Shown one piece after another: positions 1-11,978 of a DNA stretch of 64,000 nucleotides. This stretch comes from Panorpa germanica. Taxonomy: Eukaryota; Arthropoda; Insecta; Mecoptera; Panorpidae. The notes below the pieces were generated by a model. That model saw only the letters and a list, made by a program, of their open reading frames with translations. It had not been told where the DNA came from and searched no databases. The stretch covers positions 45,136,347 through 45,200,346 of the forward strand of contig OY783203.1 of NCBI GenBank assembly GCA_963678705.1. The letters run 5' to 3'. Within the stretch, counting starts at the first letter, position 1; each line of letters starts with the position of its first letter. Both the position numbers and the translations under genes were made by a program.

Positions 1-2
1 AT

Positions 3-1191
3 AAAAGAAGAAAAACTTCATTATTTAGAAGAATTAGCAGTAAGAGAGCTACTGTTGAAATGCAACAAGTAAGTGTATTTAAAACTTAATTGATTCCAAT
101 AATCGTGTTTTTTGTTGTGTTTTAATGTCTAATTTGCTATCAGTATATTGTATAATATATACTCTCAAAGAAAATATGAAGCTCCGGGCAGCTGATATTT
201 TTAAGACCTCAGAATTTAAGACGCTGTATCCTGAATCTTCTGTATTTCATGCTAATACTTTTTATAGATGGCCGCTGCTATTTCTTCACCATCAATGGTA
301 ACTCCTAGTCGAAGCTTTCAATCTTTCCCGAGGCAAGATGTTCCTGTAAGCACTGCGACACCTTCAAATCGTATAAATTTATCTCCTCCTGAATTATATA
401 CTCATAATTCTGCAAGTAATTCATCTCAGTCTAGCTCTCCTGGATCTTCAGCCCCGAATACACCAACAGGAAACGGTGGCACTCAGCATTACCAGCGTCC
501 TTCTACGTTACATGGTCTAAAACACAAATTGCATTCAAATGGATGTAATAAAACACTTCATACTAATAGTCCTGCTTGTTCGGGAGCTGGTCCAAATAGA
601 AGAAAATCAGTTGGACATATACCCTTGTCTCCTCTTGCACGGACTCCTTCACCTTCACCAATTCCAGCTTCACCGACACGATCTCCAAGTCCTTTAGCTT
701 TTCCGGTTGGTCATCAGCCAGGAAGTTCTAACACTACTCAGTCATATAGTCCTGGGGGTCTTCCTAGCACTGGATCAGCGTCAAAGAAAAGTTTTGCGAG
801 ACCAAAAAGTGCAGAACCGGGATCTCCTCTTCTTAGAAGAGCTTTATCACCTGATAGACTACACCCTAGATCTGCAGAAAGTAAATGTACTTTGATATCA
901 CCTCTTTGTTGTACACCTGTTGCTACAAATAAAGTAACAACTCGGCCAAGTGCTTCTGTCTGGAGATCCTCAACTTCTGAAAGGGAACGGCCAGAGGATA
1001 TCGAACCAATTGTTGCAGTTCTTCCCCCAGCTCAAGAATTAAGTACCACAGCAGGTAATTTGGATAGTAGATTATCATTGAATTTATCAGGTCCAGGGGA
1101 ATTGTTACCAAGAATTGCCGAAGAAAAAGACTCGCCAACGAATAGTGGGCAAGATTTACAATCTGCTGTTACTCACGTATCAAAAAAATAA
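3..1191 (+). CDS. MAST: MAST-family serine/threonine kinase, C-terminal exons (partial)
   Basis: This is the 3' end of a microtubule-associated serine/threonine kinase gene (Drosophila relative: drop out). Kinase and PDZ domains lie left of the window. Two exons are visible: 3-68 (ends CAA CAA before GTAAGT) and 268-1191 (after TTTATAG), joined in phase 0. The first encodes a basic stretch (KRRKTSLFRRISSKR), like the tail region following the PDZ domain in MAST proteins. The last exon encodes 307 residues of Ser/Pro-rich, disordered sequence. It carries two blocks I recognise from MAST C-termini: HIPLSPLARTPSPSP, and RPKSAEPGSPLLRR. Multiple SP/TP and RRKS sites suggest phosphorylation. The ATG at 268 is an internal methionine, not a start, because the upstream exon reads straight into it. 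Family call confident; the exact orthologue cannot be set from the tail alone. Confidence 0.85.
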
Positions 1192-2480
1192 GCAACCAAC
1201 ATAAATAATTGAATTTTGATATTTTGCAAGGGAATAGATTCATGATGTACTTTGTGTGCTATCTAAGTAAATGTGTGCTGCTGTAGTTAAAGCGGTACAA
1301 ATATTTACGGTTGCTTCATAACCGTACTAATTTCTTATATTGATATCATCTATATATTTTTTATAATTTTATTATATAATCGCATAGAGTTTTAACTAAA
1401 AATGGATTTATTTTCTAAATTATTTTTGTATATAATTACATTAAGGCATATCTTTTTATGCTTATAGTTGTATAAATTATTTAAGAAATTCGTATCCGTA
1501 TTTTACCATGTTATAATTTTTAAGAAATAGTTTATGCTTTAAATTTATTAATCGTATAATTTATCGTAAAACTATCGTTGATATTACAGGAACGTTTTCT
1601 GTAATTTTATTTTAAATTTTAACTCCCAGTAACCAATTGATGTATAACAAAACTGTTTGTATGCCATAACACAATCGGGAAAAAGATTTTTACTCTTAAG
1701 ATATTTAATGTAACACTTGTAATAATTGTTAAGCGTGATTAGATTTGTGGTGGAATGTTTTTTTTAAAACAGTTCCAAACCACATAATACTTTCGTTATC
1801 GATTTCTTAAAAAGTAGGTAAGTAGGTAGTGACCGTTGCGTTTAGCTCCTTAATAATAGTAGACCTAGCAGATATGAATTTTATAGTAAATTATTGTCTT
1901 AAAGAAATTAATATTATTTTATTTAGTTATTTTAAATTCAAACGTTAAACTATAGAAAGTATTTGCTTCAAAATAACATTTTTGAAAAGAAATAAATAAG
2001 ATACATTTTTATAAATATATATATATTTTTGTAGGAAAGTTTAATTGAAATCACATTTGTAAATTAAAAACATTCTTAACACTTTATTAACATTATTAAT
2101 TGTGTAAATAATTACATTACTATATATAGTTTTAAACTTTTAATATACATATATATATTTATGAATATATCATATACACAGCTGTTCCCTTGCAATTGCC
2201 ATTTTTGTTTTTTAAGCGCAATTGACATAATTACAAAACAATGATTATTTTTTGTAGTGGTGTGAGAAAGGTTATTTTAAATTGAATGTTCATGAGGTCA
2301 ACACTGCCTTTCCTGGTGATATTAATAGGGAAGAATGTGTTGCTAATTATTAAATTTAATAAAAGAATATATATGTTTAATAATAGATGTAAACAAAAAT
2401 TGTAAATAATTGTGTGAAGTATAATAGCTTTTGGCTGTGGTTATATGAAACCATTTATATTCAATAAAATTAATTCAAAT
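1192..2480 (+). other. Probable 3' UTR of the MAST gene with poly(A) signal
   Basis: About 1.27 kb of AT-rich, non-coding sequence follows the MAST stop codon. A canonical AATAAA lies at 2463-2468, and earlier weaker candidates exist (for example AATAAA within GAAATAAATAAG near 1991). No repeat signature or ORF was seen here. The extent of the UTR is inferred from the hexamer only. Confidence 0.45.
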
Positions 2481-3030
2481 TTTTAAAGCCTAAAAAGACT
2501 ATTAAGTAAAATATCTAAATGTGTTCTACTCACTATAAATCAGAAGTTAATAATAAGTTAGTAATGGCCAAATAAATACCATTAATTTTAAAAACCTAGT
2601 ATCACTGTCTATGTCAATATACATACTAAAGAGCAAAAAATTTCACCAGAATTATTACTATACTGCAAGTCATCTTAGTGTTGTATCTGATTATTTTGAC
2701 TATTATGATATTCCAAGCTTTTTGTACAAGAAATTGCTATTAATTAAATTATTTCGAAAGAATTAAACAGTAGTTAAAATTTAAAGAATGTGGTTGGTAT
2801 TTAAATTTATTTAAAAATAATTTATTAAAGCACATCTTAATTAGAGAAATCTGTATTTTAAATCTAGTAAAATTATAACTTTAGACAGTAGTAAATGAGG
2901 AATAAATATTTTATTTCAATATTTTACAATTTTTTATGAGAAACTTGATGACTAAATAGAATAGATGTGGTCTCAACCACATACAGCACATATCCACTGG
3001 ACCTATGTTGCCCTTAAGATGGATTTTTTA

Positions 3031-3228
3031 ATATCCGAACGAGATGAAAGTCTCAATAAAACTGTATTGAAAGACTGACGCGATAAACAATGAAGTGACC
3101 GCACTGTAGTGTTTCAATTAAGCTTTACTATTAAAAAAATTAATACTTCAAAACATTTAAGTTGAATTATCTCAATTTCATATGCAAAGTTCACAGAACA
3201 CTTCAGACTTTCATCTCTTTCCGAATAT
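3031..3228. repeat. Imperfect inverted repeat, about 23-bp arms
   Basis: The left arm (about 3032-3054, containing GAGATGAAAGTCT) is the near-exact reverse complement of the right arm (about 3205-3228, AGACTTTCATCTC). A few mismatches and one gap occur towards the outer end, and about 150 bases separate the arms. It could be a MITE remnant or chance; no target duplication was found. Confidence 0.35.
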
Positions 3229-3720
3229 CAAATCATTACGCACTCGTATATCCGCAACTTTTCACGAGAAAGTTTAAGAGTGGGGTTGTTAGCAATACGA
3301 CTTATTCTAAGTTTGAGAATGTTTAAAGAGATTGTTTAAAAAATATTTAATATAATGGCATGGCCTGCCAGTTATATTTCTTATTTAAATGTTATTTCTA
3401 TTGGGATTTAAAAGCTCGTTCTTTCTCTAACTCTATAAATAAATAAGATTTTGAAAAATTGCTTTCGTAATAATATTATTTTATTATTATTTATGTAATA
3501 ATTCTCTATTTATATAAATTATTTCAAGTAACTCTAAAGCTGAAAATAATGCTGCTGAATAAGTTGTAGCTTACATACTCATCTCTAGTCTAATGTCAAA
3601 AGCTAATTCTTACTAAATCTCATCGATCAAAACTTTATTTGTTAAGAAATATCAATGGGAGAAACGATTTAAAATAAATTGACTAAATGAACAAAGTCAA
3701 ATCGGACTAAATTCAATTTT

Positions 3721-3955
3721 AACGACGATATATTTCCGATGCTGAATCTTATCACCGACCACCTTAACAATGTTCGTATTATTTATCCTGGTGTCGTGGT
3801 CTTATATAAATGAACTATATCGCTGCCTCATAAGTTTTATAAGTATGAACACATAAATCAATTCTGATAACAACTAAAACCAGAAAATATAGCGCTGGTC
3901 CGCTGATCGATCTCGAAGACGCAGTAGACTGTCTGTCGGTTACTTTGCGGTCTAT
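3721..3955 (-). repeat. Degraded tRNA-derived SINE (family A)
   Basis: Read on the minus strand, this matches the other family A copies. It has a tRNA-like head with a decayed B box (GAGATCGATC), then the TAGCGCTA-type body word, and the 3' tail GGTGATAAGATTCAGCATCGG next to 3721. Its body is also similar to the copy at 22500-22690, sharing the AGCGATATAG / TATATAAG words. Confidence 0.5.
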
Positions 3956-4487
3956 TTAGTTATTTTAGAATGAAGCTTGTGAATTTTCCGCATTTTTATA
4001 TGCTTACGGACATTGAGAAAATAACGACATGGACCAAACTCTTTTAATAGCGAGTGAAATATGTTTCAATCTATCATTGTGAGTCTCTTTTACTACAATC
4101 GTTTCTCCTAAATGAACATTGCAGTCACTTAATTAATTTGATTGAAAAAGCGAATAGCTGTATTTTATTATATGTAATATAAAATCTAAATGTATGGTAG
4201 CGTAAATGTCTTTTATGTAATTGGGTATTATATAGAAAAATCATTGTAATTTATAAAATAAAACACTCTAAAATATTGTCTGGTTTTTTACTAAATATAT
4301 ATAGTGGAAAGACAATATTTTTCAATTCCTATTTTCATTTGATATTGTAAAACAACAATTTTATACTAATTTGCATTTTTTTTCAAATTGAGAAAATTTA
4401 TGGATATACCAGCTAACATTTACGTGTATTTAAGGTTTATTTTAATATAAAGAAGTAATTTTTACGTAGAAAATGTTATATAATACA

Positions 4488-4640
4488 CAGGGTGTCACAA
4501 AAAGGGCACTTCACAATGACACCGGAAGTAGACCTGCCTCAGACACATCGAATAAGCCTAAATGACCTTAATAAAAGTGGCATGCTTTTCGAGATATTGT
4601 CTGTTTAAAGTTGTTTTTAAATCCTCCATTTTTTAACATT
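4488..4640. mobile_element. Possible DNA-transposon end (ACAGGGTGTCAC)
   Basis: The sequence ACAGGGTGTCACAAAAAG at 4488 resembles terminal inverted repeats of insect cut-and-paste elements. Similar starts occur at 19405 (ACAGGGTGGCCC) and 28919 (ACAGGGTATCAC). A decayed possible opposite end, TTTTGGGACACTAC, lies near 5053. No target duplication can be defined, so boundaries are uncertain. Confidence 0.25.
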
Positions 4641-5084
4641 ATTTGTGCTCTCTCGTTTAGTTTTTTTTATTTCTACGCCATCAACAATAAACATTATCTA
4701 CATCCAGCAAGAAATTTATTTATATTTTGCAATATAATATATTATTAAATTTAATATATTTACGGCATTGTTTGTGATCAGTTAACATAACTATTACTAA
4801 CTACTAACTATTAATAATTACGCTAACTATTCTATACACTGGCTTGAACAGTTCAAGTTGAACTTTAGCTTTATCTAGAAGGCGACATCTGAAAATTAAA
4901 TTAAATGTAAGAAATATTTGAAAAATTGAGGTCATGGTAGTTAAAAACATCTTAAGGGGTTTCAATTTTCGAAAGATTTTAATTTTCTTTTGTAAATGAG
5001 ATAATTTGTTTTGAAAATGAGATACATTTTTTTCAAGAGTAGTCATGAGAATTTTGGGACACTACAACGTGTATATATAAAAAT

Positions 5085-5168
5085 ATTTGGACATTTGAGT
5101 TTCTAGTAACCAACTTTATCAATATATAGTACAGTTTTATAGAAATTAAGACATAGGACACAAGCCCA
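5085..5168 (+). repeat. tRNA-like repeat head (family B)
   Basis: This is one of four related copies (also 38145-38230 minus, 47919-48000 plus, 52593-52670 plus). They share a pattern of GGATATTTGAG, then CCAACTTTATCAATATATAG, then a decayed B-box-like ACACAAGCCC. The spacing and words resemble a tRNA A box and B box, so I infer a decayed tRNA-derived SINE head. Confidence 0.4.
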
Positions 5169-5984
5169 TTAACACATACGTACTAGTTACACATGACTAC
5201 CAACGAGCACAAAACCTATCCCACTGCGTGATACGTCATAAATGTGGCCGACATCGGTAGTCCTAAAACTACTATTCAAATTTTTAATTGCTATTTCTTC
5301 GTCAACATTTAGATATTTAATACAATAGAAACATTAATACACATTTAAGACCATCAAGTTCAAACAACAATTGAAAATTCGACCCCTAAAAAATAAGTAC
5401 GTAAGTAAATTAACACTAAAACTCAGTGAGTAGGAATGGGGCTTAAATATAAAACTAAAATAAAAGAATTCATGTCACTTTTAAAACTATAATTCATAAA
5501 TAAATATTTTTTTTAAATTAGCGCTGAAAATAAATATATTCAGGATATTTCAAATGCCATATTATCTCTGAAGTAAAGATATGTAAAGAGTTAAGCATGA
5601 AGTTAACTTCGACAAGAAAGTAATTTTCCATCACGGTCTATCTATTTCTTGTATATACATTAGTTTGTGGTCCTTGGTCCTTCGTCAGACTCTGGTGGAC
5701 TCGGGGGCATATTTATTTATGCGCTTATGTGCCAATAAAGTGCCATGGAGGTGATAACACTAGGTTTGTAATGCAAACTTTTTTTCGGTGTTCTCGCCGT
5801 ATTCGTGAAAAAGAGAAGTGTGGTGAGAACGTAAAACTAAATTTTAATTATACTGTAATATTTTAAATAACAACATATTTCGAATAATTTGTAAAATTTG
5901 ACGTGCTAAATTTGATATTGTTTTTAGACTCTGGTGTTACCTACATTTTCATGAAAACATAAAATCGGCATCGCTAAACAACAT

Positions 5985-6053
5985 ACACCATTACGTTACT
6001 AATATTTGGTGACAGTTGACTAAACGACCAGTAAAGTAACAAACATGGTGAGT
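5985..6053 (+). promoter_or_regulatory. Probable 5' non-coding exon of the ZAD zinc-finger gene
   Basis: A strong donor, AACAAACATG followed by GTGAGTAGG (6046-6056), precedes the coding exon whose acceptor is TTAAAG just before the ATG at 6148. Splicing would place an ATG at the exon end directly before the main ATG (MMADQ instead of MADQ). Exon and promoter positions are inferred; no TATA box is obvious. Confidence 0.4.
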
Positions 6054-6147
6054 AGGTTATAATTACAAGGTGTAAGCAAAACCAGCTAAAAGATAAACAA
6101 TTAATTGTGATCTGATTTTTATGATTGTTTTAAAAATTCTATTAAAG

Positions 6148-9100
6148 ATGGCGGATCAGAGTTTACACATTCTTTGCCGATTGTGTGGCAAGCAGGACAA
6201 TTTCAAGGTCGATATATTTGGTGCAGAAGGAGCTGTTAGAGATCTAAAACGCAAGATACATACATGTCTTCCGTTTGAGGTAATTATTCCAAAAATCAAT
6301 GTTTTTTGGCAACAAATATGCATTTGTATGATTTAGAGAGTTTTTATTAATTTTGGAAATAATTACTGTAATTTCTACTAGTCTTCAATAACAGTTCATT
6401 ACTTTCGTGTAACATATGCATTTAATAACAATTATAGTTTTTTAATGTTAAGCATTAAAAATCTTACAGAGTTAACGACGTGTACATATTAGCATTTGAT
6501 AAACAATACATTTATAAACAATGCATGCATATATTCATTGAATATATTATACAAATATGTAAAGGTAATACACATACATAACCAAAATTGCAATATATAT
6601 CAAATCCTTTTTAAATAATAAAAAATGATTATCGAAAAGCTGATCTTTGTGATTAATTAAATACAACGAACAACAAATTATTTAAGTGTTCTTATAGTAA
6701 AAATATTCCTGTGTACGCACATTTAAATTATTTATTCTTTATGAATAATTTAGACTTCAGTTAATATTTAAAGTTGTTTTTCCATAAATAATTTGAAGAG
6801 TATTATGGTATTAAGATACAGAACGTTTCCACATATTTTTAGGTTTCACAAGAGGGAATTCTACCAAAATCGCTATGTTATCGATGTCTTCATAACTTAG
6901 AAACATATTACGACTTTCATGAAACATGCACAGCAGCGAACATCACCTTGCATAAACTTGCAAATATACCATTGATATCTAAAAAATTAATTAATGAAAA
7001 TCGAGTCTGCACGGGTCGGTCTCTTCAATCACAGACAGATATATCTGATGGTCTAATTAAAAATGAATTTTTATCGGGTAATTATTGGTTAATAATGTTA
7101 TAAAGTTTATTGTTTTTATTTATTATTAAAAGATTTCTTTCAACAGATGAAGTTTATTCATCTTCAAATCTTAGCAATATTTTGAGGCGTGTTTTAACAA
7201 GAAGTCCTCTAGATACTCTAAACAATATTACTGATAAAAGTCAATGGCATAATGAGACTCCAAATCGTAAAAGAGAACATGAAATTGACGCATCACATCG
7301 AAAAGCAAATCCTCATAAAATAGCTAAAAAAGAACAACTTATCAATGAGAATTATTACGAGACATTTAGAAGTCATAATGATTATGAATCTGGTGATGAG
7401 CATGACGATAGTGAATCCGAAATGTTAAATCTTGAGCCACGTATTGAAATCTATGAAGGACGAAATACTCATAATGCTGCACAATTAAATGATTCAGTAC
7501 CTGATCTGTATAACAAGGTAACAGCTTGTATTTACAGTTTTTTCTAAAATTGTATGATTTTTTAAATTTATAATGACTATTATTATTTTATTTATATTTA
7601 CATTATTTTATGGTTTATAATTAAAATTATTTTATTATTTATAATTTACATTACTTTATTATTTATATTACTTGATTCATAACTTTATTTTTATAGGTAT
7701 CCCGTAATTACTCACTCACGTATAGCTGTGAGTTCTGCCATTTAAGTTTACCAAATAAATGGGAACGATGGTTGCATGTGACCTCCACGCATTCCACAAC
7801 TCATCCTAATATAATATGTTCTCACGGACAGTGTAGAAAGGTTTTTATATCCGAAGCCTTCCGTAGAGATCATGAAGCTCATCACGAAGTTCAAGGTGGT
7901 TATAATTATGTTTCGTTATATACATTTATTAGTATATTATTTGTTTTGCAATGTATTACATTTAATTTTAGGCCAATATCCTAATTCATGCGAAGTATGT
8001 GCGAAGTTATGGACTACCAGAACAGAATTTTATAAACATTTAATGGGAGTCCATCCTATAGCAGCACCTCTTACTTGTGGACAGTGTCTTAAAATCTTCC
8101 CATCAATAACTAACTTACAATTACACGTGAACGAGCGACATAGAAAACTTATTGAAGAAGGTTTTTCTTGCAGCATATGTGCTCGAACATATACAAGTAA
8201 GGCTAAAATGTTACGACATGAAAAGGTACATGATGGAACTAACATTGTACTTCATACTCCATTAGCGCTGGAAACTAACAAAAGGTTAGAATGGCAGGAA
8301 GATGGTAAATTAAGTATATCCTTACCTGTTGTACAATATGAAGTAGCAAATAGGGGAGATTGGTCAAAGTGCATGGAATGCGAAGACTTAACATTTAACA
8401 GCTTTGCTGATTTTTCAACACATGCTCGGTTAACTCATAGCGTTTTTCATTGTGATTTGTGCACAAAATCTTATGGTAGGAATTCTCACCTTTGGAAACA
8501 CGTTAACAAGCAGCACAAGGGCCATGCGTTGATAACTTGTCCCATGTGTCTTACCACCAGTGCATCTCGGTATCACCTCCAACAACATATTAACAAACAT
8601 CATGGAAGATCTGAAGAAATGATTACACATTTCCTAAATTTTGAAACGCCGCAAGCTCTTGTAACTGATCCTTCCCATCAAAATAACGATTCAGACAGTG
8701 ATTATACACCTTGTCCGCAACCATCCTCTTCCTTAATTAGTAACTTAAGTAAACATGATATTAATAGTGAAATAGAAACAACAGAGATATACAAAAACGT
8801 ATTACTTTCGCAGAGGAATATTACTCCCAAAGCTTCTCTCGCATGTTCTGGACCTTATAAATGTGGAAAATGTGAGAAAACGTTCCATAAAAAATATTAT
8901 CTAAAGCAACATCATCGAAATTGCCGACCGAAATCTCAAAATGAATTGCTGACTCGGTGTAAGGCATGTGAACGTGTATTTAAGGATCGCCAGTCCTTAA
9001 GTAAACACCTTAAAAATTATCATTCTAGTTATAAATGCCATATATGTCCAGGTGTAGAATACTCTTCTAAATTAGAAATTGTAAATCATAACAGATTTGC

Positions 9101-10997
9101 TCATCCTAATCATCCCGATTTAACATGTACACATAAAAAATGTTCTGGCGGTATTCTACGATCTCCTCTTGAATTATATCAACATCATCAAGAGCATCTA
9201 CTTACTACATCTGAGGAACTACAAATTTGTCAGTTTTGTGGTGATACGTTGTCTTCTAAAGTAAAGCGTAAAATGCATATTTTAAGTCTTCATAGAAAAA
9301 TTCTCACTTTAAGTTGTGGCGTTTGTCTGAAATTGCACGGTTCTCAACATGAGTTAATGAAACATGTTGAAACTGAACATCGGAAAGACATTTCAACTAA
9401 AAATTTCTGTAGGGTTTGTGGTAAAGTATATGGATCGAAATGGAAAGTGTACGATCACGTTGTTAAAAGTCATGGAACTGAATTTACCGTATGTAAAATG
9501 TGCCTTTCTGTATTTGATACAGAATTACAGTTATCAGATCATGTAAAAGCTGTACATTACACAAAAGGTAGTAAATCTAAATCTAGAAGAAAATCAAATA
9601 TAAATGAACATGACGAACAAAAATCTGGTCGAATCTTGAATGATAGAACTGATCAGAATTTGAACTCGAATCAAAATTTGACGTATTTAACACAACTTAA
9701 CAAAGAAGCAAACTTAGGGATAACTACCAAAATAGAGGAGAGTGATAATTCTTATTCAACTGACATTGACGAACTTTTATGTGAATCTGAAAGTGAAGAT
9801 ATTTCAGTAGGATTGGACAGAGCCCCATTAATATCTTCTCAAGCTTCGAAGGGAAGTGAAAATTATAAGGCTATTAAAGGAAGTTTTGAACAAAATTTAG
9901 GAACAAAAGTGTCTTCAACTAACAGCACACAAAATTCATCTAAACGTAAAGTTTATGAAAATGATGGTCCGTCTCAATGTGCCAGTTGTTACAAAGTTTG
10001 GCCAGCAAAGAAACATTTGTGGCAACATTATATACGCCGACATAAACGTATGGCAGCTACTACTTGTGGAATTTGTTTACAAGTATGTCCTAATTATGAA
10101 ATATTGCGAATTCATTTAAACAAATTTCACACCAATTTACTGCATGGATGCGGTTATGGGTCTAATTTTATTTGTAAAATATGCGGCCGATATCATAACG
10201 CATCAAGTAAATTAAATTTGCATATGATGATTCATGAATCAATTACTGACACAAAGCCTAAGCCAGTAACTTCAACAATTGCTGAATTTGATCATTTTAT
10301 GGCAACAATACCAGTAAAAATAGAGAATAATAAGGAGGAAAGTGATGTTGATGACCAAGATAATGACAGTAAAATCCAGGAAAATTCTGTATCTATACTA
10401 CAGAACAAAAATTTAAATTATAGCAACCAGACTGTACAACTACCCGACTTATTAGACAATAATACAGGTAGGGCTGCTGATTTTGTTTCAAAAATTCATG
10501 AAACTCTAGATACAGGATTAAAGAGTGAAACTGAAATTCAGGACTGTGAAAGTGATAGTGATTTAGAAGAAGAAATTGAATATGAAAATAATCTTACGAC
10601 AGATAAGGAACCAGTTAATAATGAAAATGATGTTCGTGAGGATGATGATGAGGAAGAGGAAGAACAAATTTACGTTCAGGAAGTTAATGAATGTGATATA
10701 GTCAATAATGAATATATAAATGCGGCTGTAAAAATAGAATATGATTCTGCTGAAGACGACATGGAAAATGACATTGAAGCACCGATTATAACTCCCATGG
10801 AATTTGAACAAATAGTTCAAATAAAGAACGAATTTCAGGAAATCAAGAATGAAAGTGTAATCATTGATTATATCGATCATTCCATGTATGATAGTGATGA
10901 TGAGAATGAACTGTTTGACAGGGAATCTGAAATTGAGAAGCAGATGCTTGCAAATATGCTAGGTGAAAACAAACTGGGTACAAATATGTTCTTCTAA
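6148..10997 (+). CDS. ZAD-domain C2H2 zinc-finger protein, 1,320 aa
   Basis: Probable nuclear DNA-binding regulator of the arthropod ZAD family. Coding exons are 6148-6279, 6843-7077, 7147-7517, 7697-7895 and 7972-10997; the lengths sum to 1,321 codons including TAA, and every junction keeps frame. Residues about 10-80 form the zinc-associated domain: CRLC near residue 10, then CYRC and a final Cys in FHETC, encoded across the first two exons. ZADs normally mediate dimerisation. An acidic, Lys-rich linker follows. About 19 C2H2-type fingers run from residue about 257 to about 1090 in four groups separated by disordered Ser/Asp/Asn-rich spacers. Some fingers are irregular (extra residues between cysteines, or HHRNC with Cys as last ligand). 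The C-terminal about 200 residues are strongly acidic. Linkers are not TGEKP. The first Met at 6148 starts the ZAD; an upstream in-frame Met at 6121 lies in the inferred intron. Specific orthologue not recognised. Confidence 0.85.
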
Positions 10998-11383
10998 GGA
11001 GGATAAGACATTGTGTTTGAATCCATATAATAATTTTTTATAGTTGTTATACATTCCATTTCGATTTTTTTTTGTTTTAATTTTATTTTTTGTTAATAAT
11101 TTAAACTGTTTACTTTTAGGTTATTTATTTTTCATACGAGTATTATTATATTTGAATATATTTTATAATTATGCATTTGTCGTCCAACATCATGTTATCA
11201 ATATACAAAATAAATATGTCCAAACATATTTTGTTTTTCATATTCATATAAAATATTACTTAAAAATTAAATTATAAGATCTATAATCATGATTCTATAT
11301 ATATTACTTAAAAATAATAATTATAGTTACAATAAATGTTCTGTAATATGTAAAGTTTATGAAAATTGAATTTTCAATTTTTA

Positions 11384-11389
11384 AATAAA
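11384..11389 (+). promoter_or_regulatory. Poly(A) signal for the ZAD zinc-finger gene
   Basis: AATAAA lies 387 bases after the stop at 10997, in TTAAATAAAATCTTG. Sequence between the stop and this point is AT-rich and non-coding. The gene converges on the FTSJ1 gene, whose own signal is close by. Confidence 0.5.
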
Positions 11390-11646
11390 ATCTTGTTTAA
11401 TATTAAAATATATTTTTATTTTATGCTATAGATACCATATCTTTTAAATTGATATTTAAGTGTTTTATCGAAATTGCTTTTCAGCATAATAATACACTTA
11501 ATACGTCATTGTGAACCATTTTTTAATTTTTATAAAGCTACTCTATATATTGATAAAATTTTGACTATCAGGATGTAGTTATTAAAAATAAAGTGGCGAG
11601 GATGGATAAATGAGGTTTGGAGCAAGTCATTAAATTTTATGATATC

Positions 11647-11652
11647 TTTATT
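11647..11652 (-). promoter_or_regulatory. Candidate poly(A) signal for FTSJ1
   Basis: TTTATT on the plus strand (AATAAA on minus) lies about 330 bases beyond the FTSJ1 stop. In such AT-rich DNA a hexamer alone is weak evidence. It would leave about 260 bases between the convergent transcript ends. Confidence 0.35.
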
Positions 11653-11978
11653 AAAAATAAAATTAAACCGTAAGATTTAAGGTGAAAAATATTTTTTAAT
11701 CAAATATAAAAACATATTACATACACGTCGCTCAGAGGCGAAGCACTAACAAGATTAAAAGTAGTAAGTAGTAAGATGTAAGCTTAAATCAAAGCCTTCT
11801 AAAGAGGAGTGACATGATGTTGATGCCTTTTTTAGCCACAGCACATTATAGAAAATAGCACTTACTTTCAAAAAAATATAACTAAACTACTCAATTTATC
11901 ATATTTACTACAGGAATAGACTTTCTGTTTGTTAAGTGAATAGTATGAAATATTATAATATCAATATATTTGATTAAC

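Larger units (their letters stand above)
2481..5985. other. Intergenic AT-rich DNA with repeat fragments
   Basis: No coding sequence is recognisable. It holds an imperfect inverted repeat (3031-3228), a degraded SINE (3721-3955), a sequence beginning ACAGGGTGTCAC (about 4488) and a second-type SINE head (5085-5168). The 80-codon minus-strand ORF at 4804-5046 has no family features and is low-complexity. Confidence 0.5.

Noticed and set aside
10563-10880. Minus-strand 105-codon ORF rich in Phe and Ile
   Set aside because: It is antisense to the acidic C-terminus of the ZAD zinc-finger protein, whose Glu/Asp/Asn codons produce this composition.
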